Origin: Rhodosorus marinus
Lineage: Eukaryota; Rhodophyta; Stylonematophyceae; Stylonematales; Stylonemataceae
Direction: 5' to 3'
NCBI GenBank assembly: GCA_029953675.1
Contig: JAMWBK010000011.1
Location: 248,001-312,000, forward strand
Length of the DNA: 64,000 nt
The notes beneath the pieces are model-generated. The model worked only from the letters and a program-made list of their open reading frames with translations. It made no database searches and was not told the origin of the DNA. The position numbers and the translations under genes were made by a program. This document shows, piece by piece, positions 33,298-43,835 of this stretch. The first letter of the stretch is position 1. Every line of letters starts with the position of its first letter.

Positions 33298-34961
33298 GGA
33301 TATCTCCTTTTTTCACATCAATGCGCTGACTTCTCGTCCTCCTCAGATCCATGTCTTTCGCAGGGAAGACATCCTCCGACACTCCCCAGTGTCGAGAATG
33401 TTGGAAGAGGTCGTTCGCCTCCGGGCCGTAGATCCTGGCGACGTGGGAATCTCTGACGTCAATGAGGATCCCAGTGCCTCTTCTGGTCTGCAACTTGCCC
33501 ATCCTTCCGGGTCCCGTCAGTTCGTAAGTTACCTGACTGCCGAATGGGTACAAGTTGCCGTAGTTTGGTACACAGCTAACCCGTTCCTCCGGGCTCTTTC
33601 CACCTAGGAACTTCCGCGGCGTGTTGTTGATGCCTTTGACGACCGCGGGCAATGCTTCAGGCCAGAAGTCATCTGGTAGTCCGCTGTCGAACATTGTGGC
33701 GCGCAGTCTTTCGGTGACCGTCCTCACCATCCGCTCCGCCATCCCATTGCCGGAGGGAGTATATGGCGCACATGGGTCCCATATCATGCCTAGCTCTATG
33801 AACAAAGGCTTCATGCCCTAGTACTCCAGGGCGTTGTCGCTCTTTAACCTCTTCACCTCCGCCTTATGCAGCGTGCGTACTGCATACGTGTTCGCGGACT
33901 AATGATGGCGGATCGCTGCGGAAGTAGGAGAGGTTCGGCGAGTGTCTGCATAGTGGCATTACTGGGCCACTGCCGGATGGGAGAGGAGGCGTCAAGTACA
34001 TTGGTTTATTTGTGGATGAGGCTACCGGATGGCTTGGGGCATACGCTCTGGAACACAAGATTTTTATTGACGAGGCCTTCCGCGAACACGTTATGCTGCG
34101 TCCGTAGGACTTTGCACCTGCGCCTGTGCAGGTGCAAAGACCGGCACCCAGTTATCCGCCGGGTACATCCCCGTCGGCACCATACCCTGCACCGGAACCG
34201 CCGCCACCCGCATTTTCTGCATGGGCATTTCTGCATACCCATATCCCCATACACCCCGAACTCTTGCTGAACGTATTTGTACGGAGCAGCAGCAGCAAAC
34301 CCGGGATTCGCAGCGACCATAGAACACATCCTATGATTGACGAGGCCTTCCGCGAACACGTTATGCTGTGTTCGTAGGAGCATAACGTGTTCGCGGAAGG
34401 CCTACGAACGCAGCATAACGTGTTCGCGGAAGGCCTACGAACGCAGCATAACGTGTTCGCGGAAGGCCTCGTCAATAAAAATCTTGTGTTCCAGAGCGTA
34501 TGCCCCAAACCATCCGGTAGCCTCATACACAAATAAACCAATGTACTTGACGCCTCCTCTCCCATCCGGCAGTGGCCCAGTAATGCCACTATGCAGACAC
34601 TCGCCGAACCTCTCCGACTTCCCAGCGATCCGCCATCATTAGCCGTAGTCGTCTTTGCTCGTTCACAGCTGGAGCATTCAAACTTCGCGGGTACTGTGCC
34701 GTTCACTTCCACGACTCCGTCCTTTTTCAGTTGACTGATCGCACCCGACCCTGGATGACCCAAACGTCTGTGCCATCCCATGGCATCCGTTTTCCCGTTG
34801 TCTCTCCTCGCCACAGCCAGCGTCCTACGTCGCGAACTGATTTCCAAATCCACAAAGCAAAGACCACATGTGTTTGTAGCTTTAAAGACCTCTGCATCTC
34901 CTTTTGATACTACTAAGCTCTTACTGCCAGTAGATCCAACACTAAAGCCCTTCTCTATCAA
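33263..34961 (-). pseudogene. Copia integrase, interrupted by an inverted-repeat insertion
   Basis: The upstream part has the HHCC-type zinc domain (WHRRLGHPG ... CSSCERAK) and, in a shifted frame, SDITGPLPD and YIGLFV, the start of the catalytic core. The downstream part (33860-33263) has RLKSDNALEY, PYTPSGNGMAER and the conserved region after the core Glu. Between them lies the foreign inverted-repeat block at 33900-34641. A frame break also occurs near 34625, and an in-frame TAG follows NALEY. Confidence 0.82.
33900..34641. repeat. Inverted repeat of ~210-bp arms with a foreign loop and 37-bp tandem repeats
   Basis: Positions 33900-34110 are the reverse complement of 34435-34641 with few differences; both arms are copia integrase sequence. 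The ~325-bp loop holds an unrelated Met/Pro/Val/Gln-rich coding-like stretch (minus-strand PVQGMVPTGMYPADNWVPVF) and tandem copies of ACGTGTTCGCGGAAGGCC at 34385-34470. Confidence 0.85.
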
Positions 34962-34975
34962 TCTGCTAAGACTGA

Positions 34976-35449
34976 CTACATTAAGCGCGCCTCCGGGGAG
35001 GTAAATTGTATCAGCAAGACGCAGAGTGTCTCCTCCGCGTGTGTCAAGATCCAGTCAAGATCCACCGTACCCACTTCGCTGAGGGTCTTGGTGTTGCCGT
35101 CGCCGAACGTGACATCCGTGTCAATTGTTCGCCTGGGACCCTGGAACGCCCCGTCCACTGTGCAGATATGGTCGGTTGCACCTGAATCAAGGATGAACTT
35201 ATCCTTGTGCATGTTTGCGACCATGCCCGCGTGGAATTTTCTTGTAGGCGTTTCCTCCTCGGGCTTCGCCTTGCCCTGCTCCTCAGGGCAATCCACACGA
35301 ACGTGCCCGGGTTTGCGGCATCCGTAGCATATGATGCCTCTACCACCCTTTTTCTTTTTCTTCTTTTGCATCGTCGTCACGTGATGCTGAGTTGCGTCCG
35401 CTTTATCTGCCTTCTCCGCTTTCTCAGCTTTCTCAGGCTTCTCGCACAT
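34976..35449 (-). pseudogene. Copia zinc knuckle and aspartic protease segment
   Basis: The frame contains a CCHC knuckle (CYGCRKPGHVRVDC) preceded by a Lys-rich stretch, and then FILDSGATDHIC, the DSG active site of copia proteases. It ends at a stop before the integrase frame. Confidence 0.85.
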
Positions 35450-35470
35450 GACACTTCTGGATTGCCTGGT

Positions 35471-35890
35471 TTAGTACAATCCTTCCAGGTCCCTTGCAAA
35501 TGCTGTTCCAGGAGATGTTCCTATCCTTGTACGAATAGTACAGGAACTCGCATATTCCTCTTTCTCCTCCAGTACCTTCCGGAGTGCCCGCCGTTTTTCC
35601 TCGTCAGAGGGTGGTACCCCGGTGATTTCACGAATATCGGAGAATTCGGACTCGAGCCGGTTGATTAGGGCTCGAGGTGATTCTGTCTCGTGTATCTTTC
35701 GTCTGTATAATCGCGTCCAGATACTGTCAGCCGTCTCATGCCAGGGGGGGGTTGTATCTCTACGCGAGAGAGGGGCTCCCTCCTTCGACGAGGATAGCGC
35801 TATATCTAGTGCTGGTCCCTCCAGCACCCGCGAGAATACTGCCGAGATATATCGTCTCTCGGCGTCACTGGCCTCTCCTGGATTGTCCAA
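35471..35890 (-). pseudogene. Copia gag-like fragment
   Basis: An open frame of 139 residues at the 5' end of the element, with a helical, charged region (ESPRALINRLESEFSDIREI, PSDEEKRRALRKVLEEKEEY) that resembles the gag domain of plant and algal copia elements. It is out of frame with the zinc-knuckle frame that follows. Confidence 0.6.
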
Positions 35891-36544
35891 TACCTCCCTT
35901 TAGATCTTTCAAATCGGGGAAAGTCTCTACCTGGAAGCGCCAGTGCCTGAAGGACAGCTACGACTTCTTCTCCCCTCTAAACAGTGAGGCAAGCTTGAAG
36001 TCCTTCAGGCGGCCGTCTGCGTCCGAGGCACTCCCCCCTCGTCCCAACAACCATCTCACCTTCCCACTCTCACACTACAGACTCTCCTTTCTCTAAATCG
36101 CACCAAGCGATGAGACCATGTCAGAAATAATTGACCTCCGACGTATTTCTCCAAACTTCGGTGCCTTCTTTTACTGTTCCCTGCCCCAGAGGCTCACTAC
36201 TTCGGCCTTATTAATCAATGGTTGCCAACGCATGGCGGCCCAATGTCAGGCCCTCAATGATTCCAACTCAGGTCTACAGTATACTATCTATCCACCGGAT
36301 ATACTATCCTAGCTACGCTATCCTGCCGGTCCTTCCAACTATGCCAAGGGCGCAATATCACCACCGTCCAACAAGCCTCACAACAGGCCGCCAATGCCGC
36401 ATTGGCAGCCGTTGATTAACAAGTCCCAAGTGGTGCGCTCCTGGGACAGGGAACAGCAAAAGCAGGCACCGAAGTTTGGAGAGATACGACGGAGGTCAAC
36501 TGTTTCCAACATCTGGTACAGAAGTCCCAGCAGATGCGAAAGAT
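35891..36544. other. Upstream edge of the copia element
   Basis: No gene was recognised. The region would be expected to contain the 5' terminal repeat or leader of the element, but no matching direct repeat was found on the other side. ATACTATC recurs at 36279 and 36301. Confidence 0.4.
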
Positions 36545-37462
36545 TTAAGCTGCTTTGATATGAGGTTTAGGCCGAGGGGGCAATGGCTTCCCATCCAGCA
36601 GCCTAGCTACGTCTTCTTCGAGCATACTGGGGAGTATTCCAGGCTTGTATCTTCGAGCGGCTTGTCCATCTTTGTCCACAAGAAACTTAGCAAAGTTCCA
36701 CTCGATCGGTTTATGGCTTTCCGGGTTGGTTGACTTGAGGAACTTGTACACGTTGTCCACGTTGGGCGGGTTCACGTTGACCTGAGGGAGTGTCACAGAA
36801 AACTTGAGCTGAGACCAGTTGTACACCCGCACCGGCGTTCGGTAGCTCTACTACCTCGTCGAATATCGAGAACTTGGCGCCGTATCGCTCCCTAGCAATT
36901 TTGCAGGTGTCTTCGTAGTCACTGGGCTCCTGCTGGCCGAACTGATCGCACGGATAGGCTGTTTCCCCACAACCAACGGCAGTGGTTTTAGTGATTAGTT
37001 CCACGGTATCGGCATCCCTCCTCTGCGACACAAACTCTTACACGCTTACCGAGGACCTCAAAACCCTTTCCAGAATACTTGTCGTACAGGGACAAAAGCT
37101 CTTCACACTGGGGCGTAAGAAGGGCGCAGTAAGGGGTTACATTGATGACTAGCACAACCTTGCCTGACATTCAGCGGTAGGGTCTTGTTAAAAGAAAGCC
37201 GGCAATGATCCACCCACCGAAACTACTAACCTCGATACTTGTTCATCTCAACTTTTTGCCCATCCATACTGGCGCTGAGATCGTACAGCGACATGGTAGG
37301 AACAGCATCCTCAGCCAGGCCATAAATCGGCCTTCCCACAAGGACACCAGGCATCGCGACCTTCATAAACGCCCTCCTCGTCGAGTCGCTAACAGTACAT
37401 TTCACCGTCCTCAAGCCTCCAGATCGTCTCAAAGGCCGAGGCCCTACAGTTGTGAACGCCAT
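36545..37462 (-). CDS. Twin-arginine GPX-like protein D, Cys form with one inserted residue
   Basis: Four exons: 37462-37231, 37163-37050, 36958-36855 and 36781-36545, encoding 228 residues. The leader MAFTTVGPRPLRRSGG is followed by TRRAFMKVAMPGVLVG and IYGLAEDA, again a transit plus twin-arginine layout. The peroxidase core has LVINVTPYCALLTPQCEEL with the peroxidatic Cys (TGC), AYPCDQFGQQEPS and IEWNFAKFLVDKDG. Exon 2 is 114 nt rather than 111, which accounts for one extra residue just after the peroxidatic Cys. Closest in design and length to copy C, from which it is separated by the copia element. Probably an active thiol peroxidase, although the inserted residue next to the active site is unusual. 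Confidence 0.9.
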
Positions 37463-38289
37463 GGCCCAGAATTCCGCTGGGGACAGTGATACACCCCACT
37501 TAGTCACCAGCGAGCCCCCAGCTCGTCCATCCGTGAATTCTAAGATATCATCTCCGCAACGAACGGAAAAAGAGACAGCTGTCCACCCCAAATACCAAGA
37601 CAACTGTCCGCATGAAAAACCAAAAAAAAACAACCCGCTCAAAAAGTTGTAAAAGTCAATATTCCAGTACGACTTCCGTCATCAAAAGTCCGTTAATCTT
37701 CATCCACAATCATTACTAAAGAATATAGATTGACAACTCACAAACTTTTATACTATTTATATATATTTTGACTGATCTATGTTTTTGGCCATGTTAGAGT
37801 CATCTCCGCTCGTGTCAGTTAGAAGCTGAGGATGGGGTGGGGTCATAGCTCTGCCTACCATGGCTATTGAGATGTATATTTTGAGAGCTGGCATGTAAAC
37901 GAGAAGCAGGAAGTGATGTTAAGAAGCATCCCTGGAAACACCCTACGATCGTTAACTAGAAAAGAGGATCACTTTCTGTGGGCCTCCCACAGAAAGTGAT
38001 CCTCTGGCACAGTTACGGTTTTGAGAGAAGATCAGCTGTGGTGGGCGATTTGGAAGTATTTTCTGAAGTGCTGTGAGGGGACTGGTTGATGTGGAGGTGG
38101 ACTTTTTTGGAGGGAGGTTGGAGTGTTTAGTCGTTGGCTTGTTTAGTTTCTTCTTGTAGGAAACAGACGCCTTTTTGTTTTGTTTCTCTTGAGTTTTGGG
38201 GGGTTTGCTGTTCAGCAGGTTTTTCGGCGGTTGTTTTCTTGTGAGTAGTTTTGGCGTGTGTTTGAAGATTTCGGTTTTTTTGGGGAAGT
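37463..38289. other. Divergent intergenic region, GPX-D and V-ATPase B
   Basis: Contains the promoters of two divergent genes. An A/T-rich core (37640-37790) is flanked by C/A-rich sequence on the GPX-D side and by T/G-rich sequence (38040-38290) leading to the V-ATPase B start. A perfect hairpin at 37963-38005 is listed separately. Confidence 0.6.
37963..38005. repeat. Perfect 20-bp hairpin with 3-nt loop
   Basis: AGAGGATCACTTTCTGTGGG at 37963-37982 is followed by a 3-nt loop and its exact reverse complement at 37986-38005. It lies ~285 bp upstream of the V-ATPase B start and ~500 bp upstream of GPX-D. Confidence 0.9.
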
Positions 38290-40463
38290 ATGGATTACGT
38301 TAGTGCGAAGATGGAGGCTTTCAAAGTCAACTCGGTGGGAAAATTCATTCGGCTTTTGTGCGTGGGTGTTGAGGTAGCTTTCGTAGTAGCTGAAGTTTTA
38401 TCGTTGATTCTTTCTTGGTGGTGGTTTAGGAAGCTGCGACCGCAGCGCCTGGGTTTACGGTGAAGCCGAGGGTGGATTATCGGACTGTTGCGGCGGTGAA
38501 CGGGCCTTTGGTAATTTTGGACAAGGTCAAGTCACCGAGGTATGCAGAGATCGTTAACGTTACGCTAGGAGATGGTACCCGACGACGAGGGCAAGTCTTG
38601 GAAGTCAATGGTGACAAAGCCGTCGTTCAGGTAAACTTTTCAGTCTCGTGTGGGACAAGCTATGATGTGGTGAAGAATGACGCAAGAAAGCTAACGGGAC
38701 GCTCTTTCATTGCTTCGATTTAGATCTTCGAAGGGACAACTGGAATTGACAACAAGAACACTCATTGTGAGTTCTCTGGCGAGATTTTGAAGACGCCCGT
38801 ATCCCGAGATATGCTTGGTCGTATCTTCAACGGCTCTGGGAAGCCCATCGATGGAGGTCCGCCAGTCGTACCCGAGGCGTACCTCGACATCTCGGTATGA
38901 CAAACATGAAAACACCAAAACCCGTTCTCTAGCGATCGACCTCTTAACTTTGCCTGACTGAGTATTACCCATTGTACTGTTGTTCCATCAAATTCAGGGA
39001 CAACCGATCAACCCTCAGTGCAGAACTTATCCTCAGGAGATGGTCCAAACAGGAATCTCGACCATTGATGTGATGAATTCTATCGCCAGAGGACAGAAGA
39101 TCCCGCTTTTCTCCGCCGCTGGACTGCCTCATAATGATGTTGCCGCGCAGATCGCTCGTCAGGTGAGCTGCTCGTGGACGAGTTGTATTCAACGACATTC
39201 CCTGTTACTCAAGGCATTTTCGCTCTGCAACGTACTAATTCGATTAGGCGGGTCTCGTCGCCCGGGAGGGAGTTGAACCGGAAGAGTTTGCTATTGTCTT
39301 CGCCGCCATGGGAGTGAACATGGAAACCGCACGATTTTTCAGGCAGGACTTCGAAGAGAACGGAGCTATGGAGCGTGTGACGCTGTTCCTGAACCTTGCC
39401 AATGATCCCACGATCGAGCGAATTATCACCCCGAGACTGGCTCTCACAACGGCGGAGTACCTCGCCTACGAGTGCGGCAAGCACGTGCTCGTCATTCTGA
39501 CCGACATGAGCTCCTACGCCGATGCCCTTCGCGAAGTTTCCGCGGCGAGAGAGGAGGTGAGCACGAAAAAAAAATAAAAAATGTTGCCCTTCCCACAATT
39601 CTCCTTGGAACTCTGAGCACTTATCAAGATCTCGTACGCAACCACCAGGTGCCGGGACGCCGAGGATACCCGGGATACATGTACACCGATCTTGCCACAA
39701 TCTACGAACGTGCGGGACGTATTGAAGGTCGACCCGGATCGATTACTCAGCTCCCGATCCTAACTATGCCCAACGACGACATCACGCATCCCATTCCAGA
39801 TCTGACTGGGTAAGCATTTCGTGCCACAAGCAAACTTCGCTTGCCTTGTTGAAGTTCGTTGCTGAGACTTTGTGCTCGTCACGCACCTAGGTACATCACG
39901 GAGGGCCAGATCTACCTCGATCGACAGCTCCATAACAGACAAATCTACCCGCCCATCAACGTTCTTCCGTCGCTGTCTCGTCTGATGAAGTCTGCCATCG
40001 GCGAAGGGATGACGCGAAAAGACCACTCTGACGTCTCCAATCAGCTCTACGCTGCTTACGCCATTGGCAAGGACGTCATTGCGATGAAGGCAGTCGTCGG
40101 AGAAGAAGCGCTGTCCCAGGAAGACATGCTTTACCTCGAGTTCCACGACAAGTAGGCTCCTCACCCACTTCCAAGTCGAGAGACAGAGACATGCGCATCT
40201 CCCGCCCGGGTGATTTGCTTTTGCGAAAGTACTGATTATGTGGTTCAACTCGATCTTTGAAACCTAGGTTTGAGAAGAAGTTCGTCACCCAGGGATCCTA
40301 TGAAACCCGGGATATCTTCATATCACTTGACACTGCGTGGGGTCTCTTGAGGACGTTCCCGCAGTACATGCTGAAGCGAATTCCGGAGAAGACGCTCAAG
40401 GAGTACTATCATCGTCGATCTGCAGCTGGAGGAGCGCCAGAGGCGACGCCAGCCAAGGAATAG
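38290..40463 (+). CDS. VMA2: V-type H+-ATPase subunit B
   Basis: Eight exons: 38290-38334, 38430-38630, 38724-38894, 38998-39162, 39248-39556, 39649-39809, 39891-40151 and 40268-40463. They join in phase to 502 residues, the normal size of this subunit. The sequence is strongly conserved: [119 protein letters not shown] and [15 protein letters not shown]. Subunit B is the non-catalytic nucleotide-binding subunit of the V1 sector, alternating with subunit A, and drives proton pumping into vacuoles and endomembranes. The donor of the first exon (GTGGGA) is the only weak splice call, so the first 15 residues are less certain. Confidence 0.97.
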
Positions 40464-40729
40464 ACCGCCCAGTCGTGAGCGACATCCATCGTTTGCCTGA
40501 ACGAATTGCTATAGCTCAAAAGTCTTTCCACAAGAAAAAAAAAATACTGTAAAAGAAAACAAGTGGCAATCCGCCCTCGATTTGAAGAGCCTCGTCCTGC
40601 GAAAGGAAATCAGCTGTGGGACATGTGCAACTGGTAGCCCGAGCCGGGGAGCGGAGACCTCAGGGCAGAGCCACGCAATATACTCATCGATCATTCAGAG
40701 ACAACAACCCTGAAAGGACAGGTGCACCG

Positions 40730-40802
40730 AGGTTCCATCGAGACTCGAACCCGGGTCTAGAAATTCAGAGTCCCTCGTGATAACCAGTACACCATAAAGA
40801 CC
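40730..40802 (-). pseudogene. tRNA-Gln(CUG) relic
   Basis: The minus strand matches a eukaryotic tRNA-Gln: GGTGTACTGGTTATCACG, then anticodon loop CTCTGAA (anticodon CUG), GGGTTCGAGTC and TGGAACCT. The acceptor stem has mismatches (C-A and T-T) with extra G-T pairs, and the T stem has a C-A closing mismatch. The anticodon stem relies on two G-T pairs. It therefore looks like a decayed or SINE-type copy rather than a functional gene. Confidence 0.7.
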
Positions 40803-42229
40803 TTCAACACTCGTGAATCCAAAACCCGCTGCAGATAATTGGACGAAAATCTAGGTCACAGCAATCCAACTGACAGCTCAAGTTTTGCTTGTAGAAATTG
40901 CTCGCAAAGGCGGCTGGCTCCAGTCAATTTGCTTTTTTTTTTTCGAACAACGGAGCCCATACGAGCGAGGTAGGGACCCACAGATTGACTGCGCAAAAGC
41001 TGCCTCAGTTTATCAATGGCAATCCCTCTTCAACCGCTGCGAGACCTGCAGACCCTCTTGTCATCTTCCTGCGGCCGGTTGTGCATGCAAGTTTTGAGTG
41101 AAATTCAGACACAAGACAAATTCCGGAATCAGCGACCAGCTCGCCGACGCGGGAGGACACGAGTGCCACGCCATCTTGTTCCGGTTTTGCAATTCATGCA
41201 CAAACACTGCGCTATGCCTTCAACAACGTTCCTGGTAAAGCGCCGGCAGATTCCTGGGTTGCGTCTTTCGCGCATCTATCAACATCCTTCCAATCCGTCA
41301 AGTCAACCACTCAGAAGCGACGACAACACATTCAACCGACGCCAATCCAAAACCCTACCCTATTGACATCCACATTTCCTAAACAATCTTCAAAAAACAA
41401 ACTAAAAACAACAAATTACCTCATATCTATCGTATCTAATCCCAGAAATATCCAAATAAAGATCTCTTCCCTAAAACTCAGACTGCGTGACCTCTCACCA
41501 ATTCCTATTTTCATAATTTAGTACCTGCGTTCAATATCTATATTTCACAAATATACGTCTAGATTTTACTATCTGCCTAGATTAAAATCTGAATACTAAA
41601 TAAATAAAAAATAACCGGGTACAAGCTCATAATTATGACAGTATTTAAACATAATCAGGAAATATCCTCTATCGTATAAAAATTATTATCCTACTAGTTT
41701 CAAATATTGATTGGCTAATGCCTTTCAACGCGGAGGATTTTCAGCGAGATATTTGATGGAAGCCGAAATAGACATGCGAAAAACAAATCTAGACAATATT
41801 TCTAAACTACCTAGATATAATGAATTAAAAAATTATAATTCTCCTAAATCATAATTATGCCCGAATATGTTTTTAATTAGAGATTGAGTAGATCAAGGAG
41901 ACTGAGATTGGATATTCAATGAAGCAGAAACAGAATGGTGGAGGGAGGGGGGTTGGATGGATGGATACTAAGCACATTGTACAATATATTTGGATTTGTA
42001 ATAAATAAATGAGCGATTTGGGTTGTGTACGAATGAAATGTGCGTTGTACTAAATCGATTTTACTGGTCTTGGAAGGTTCTGGGTGGTGAGAATGGTCAA
42101 GTCATTTGGCTAACTGGTGGCTGAGTGTCTGAGAAGGCCGATTGGGGAGGGTGAAGGTGGATGGAAGATTGACTCCTTCTGAAGGAACTCAGGCGAACAG
42201 ATTGTTTGCTTTTCTTTTGTTGTGGGTGG
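40803..42229. other. Long A/T-rich intergenic region
   Basis: No supported gene. 41360-42050 is very A/T rich. A plus-strand frame at 41016-41366 has no recognised domain and low-complexity composition, so it is not called. 42060-42330 is G/T rich on the plus strand and leads into the WD40 gene. Confidence 0.55.
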
Positions 42230-42237
42230 TATAAAAG
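42230..42237 (+). promoter_or_regulatory. Probable TATA box of the WD40 gene
   Basis: TATAAAAG lies 103 bp before the ATG at 42340 in a G/T-rich leader. Assigned by consensus and position only. Confidence 0.5.
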
Positions 42238-42339
42238 GTTGGTTGGTAGGTTTGAGGGGTGCCAGTTTATGGCTTGGACAGGCAGTCAGATATGGGCTGA
42301 TGAGCGGATGAAGTTTGGGTTTGGTTGTTGACTGATGAA

Positions 42340-43398
42340 ATGGAGTTTGAGAGGGTTAGGGATGGAAGCGGTGGGATGGTGGGGTGTGAGAGGGGCTTTG
42401 GGACTGTTTGCTCGGAGGATGGATCCTTGAGGCTTGGAAAGTGCGATGGGGCGGTGGCCGCTCTGCAGAGGTTCGGCGGTGACGGAGCAGTGAGTGGATC
42501 CGAGGATGGGCTAGTCAGGCTCTGGGATGTACGGAAAGAGGTTGAGGTTGGGAGCGTGGATGCACATGATGGACCCGTGACTGATGTGCGGGTGTGTGAG
42601 CTTGAGGGTCTGGTGTACAGCAGCGGTGACGATGGGTACGTGAAGGTCTGGGACGTAAGGACCGGGAGGTGTGTTCGAGAGTTTCACGGTCACAACGATC
42701 CATGCAGTCAGATTGCGCTTTTAGGAAACGATAAGGTTGCTAGCGCTGGAGTGGATGGAGCCGTGTGGGTGTGGTCCACGGCCACTGGAGAGAGAATCGC
42801 AGGTTGCCAGGTCGATTATGCGTGGCCAGTCTGGTGCATCAAAGCGTTTGATGCTCACCATGTGATCTCTGGAGCTCATGATGGAGTAATTAGGGTGCTT
42901 GACGTTCAGAGCGGGCAGATGAGCGTCCTGAGAGGCCATGCTGGGACGGTCTGGGAGCTCGAAGCTGTCTCGGACAAGGCCATTGCGAGCGCCAGCGCCG
43001 ATGGAACCATCAGAATTTGGAATGTAGAGACGATGGAAGAGGTCAGAGTGCTCAGAGGACATTCTGCATCGGTCGAAGCACTGAGCTACATCGGAAATGG
43101 GCGACTGCTTTCCGGATCATTCGACCGCTCCGTACGGCTATGGAACGTCGACACAGGAGAGCCAACCTGCCAGTCCATGGAACGCCACCGAGGATACGTT
43201 CGATGCGTAGCCCCGTACTCGGACTACGTCCTCTCCGCCTCCAACGACGCCACACTCCGAATTTGGAACAAGACAGGAACGCTCGTCGCAACCCTAGAAA
43301 CCTCCCACCCAATCGAAGCCGTTGTCACCCTGAAAGGAACCATCGTCAGCGGTGAATCCAATGGAATCATACGATGCTGGCGACCACCTATGTCGTAG
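42340..43398 (+). CDS. WD40 beta-propeller protein
   Basis: An intronless frame of 352 residues from ATG 42340. At least seven WD-type repeats are visible, with GH and WD-like dipeptides at regular ~40-residue spacing: GSEDGLVRLWDVR, SGDDGYVKVWDVR, AGVDGAVWVWSTA, GAHDGVIRVLDVQ, ASADGTIRIWNVE, GSFDRSVRLWNVD and ASNDATLRIWNKT, with a final ESNGIIRCWRPP. No F-box, LisH or other extra domain is present. It would act as a protein-interaction scaffold; partners cannot be inferred. The short N-terminus (FERVRDGSGGMVGCERGFG) probably forms the last strand of the propeller. Confidence 0.9.
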   Translation: MEFERVRDGSGGMVGCERGFGTVCSEDGSLRLGKCDGAVAALQRFGGDGAVSGSEDGLVRLWDVRKEVEVGSVDAHDGPVTDVRVCELEGLVYSSGDDGYVKVWDVRTGRCVREFHGHNDPCSQIALLGNDKVASAGVDGAVWVWSTATGERIAGCQVDYAWPVWCIKAFDAHHVISGAHDGVIRVLDVQSGQMSVLRGHAGTVWELEAVSDKAIASASADGTIRIWNVETMEEVRVLRGHSASVEALSYIGNGRLLSGSFDRSVRLWNVDTGEPTCQSMERHRGYVRCVAPYSDYVLSASNDATLRIWNKTGTLVATLETSHPIEAVVTLKGTIVSGESNGIIRCWRPPMS

Positions 43399-43835
43399 GA
43401 ACACGACAAACCAAAAAAGTGGGACACCATAGCATCTGTCCCAAACAACTGTCCATATTTGAATAGAGTTTTTCAGAAATAAATATATACTTGCCGTCAA
43501 AGAGCGTCTGAGGAAAAAACCTTCTCTCGGGAATGGAAACGACGGCCAACAAAAGGCGTGCGTTGATCGCATTCGCTCAAGCTAGGGGTGGTGTGAACCT
43601 TCCTCTATCAGGAAATTGCCAGGAACGTGTTTAGAGGATGGTTTTTGTTGCGTCTTAGACCCGACATAACACTTGAGCGTGTCGCGATTTTCTCCGTCGC
43701 TCAGAACTGAGGGGGGCGGTCGGCTCGAGCTGTACAAATTCTTTGAATCACATTTTGTTTTGATCTTTCGTAGTTCTGTTCATTTCAATATTTGTACAGT
43801 ACAGTATACTAGCTTCTATCTCCCAGAAAAGGAAT
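43399..43835. other. Convergent intergenic region
   Basis: Between the 3' ends of the WD40 gene and the first NAD(P)-binding gene. No gene recognised. Confidence 0.6.

Larger units (their letters stand above)
31544..35890 (-). mobile_element. Broken Ty1/copia retrotransposon
   Basis: On the minus strand the order is gag-like, CCHC zinc knuckle, aspartic protease, integrase, reverse transcriptase and RNase H. Integrase before reverse transcriptase defines the copia superfamily. The coding region is split by at least three frame breaks, and the integrase contains a ~740-bp inverted-repeat insertion. Long terminal repeats, primer-binding site and target-site duplication could not be found by eye, so the full limits are unknown. 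It separates GPX-C from GPX-D. Confidence 0.9.

Noticed and set aside
34385-34470. CRISPR-like short repeats
   Set aside because: The units are directly adjacent, lack unique spacers and derive from the copia arm; the genome is eukaryotic.
31260-36544. Long terminal repeats of the copia element
   Set aside because: No matching direct repeats of LTR size could be found by eye on the two sides of the coding region.
26335-37163. Selenocysteine (in-frame TGA) at the GPX active sites
   Set aside because: The codons are AGC, AGT, TGT and TGC in copies A-D, so no TGA is present.
41016-41366. Plus-strand frame of 116 codons
   Set aside because: Basic low-complexity composition, no domain, and no promoter or splice support.
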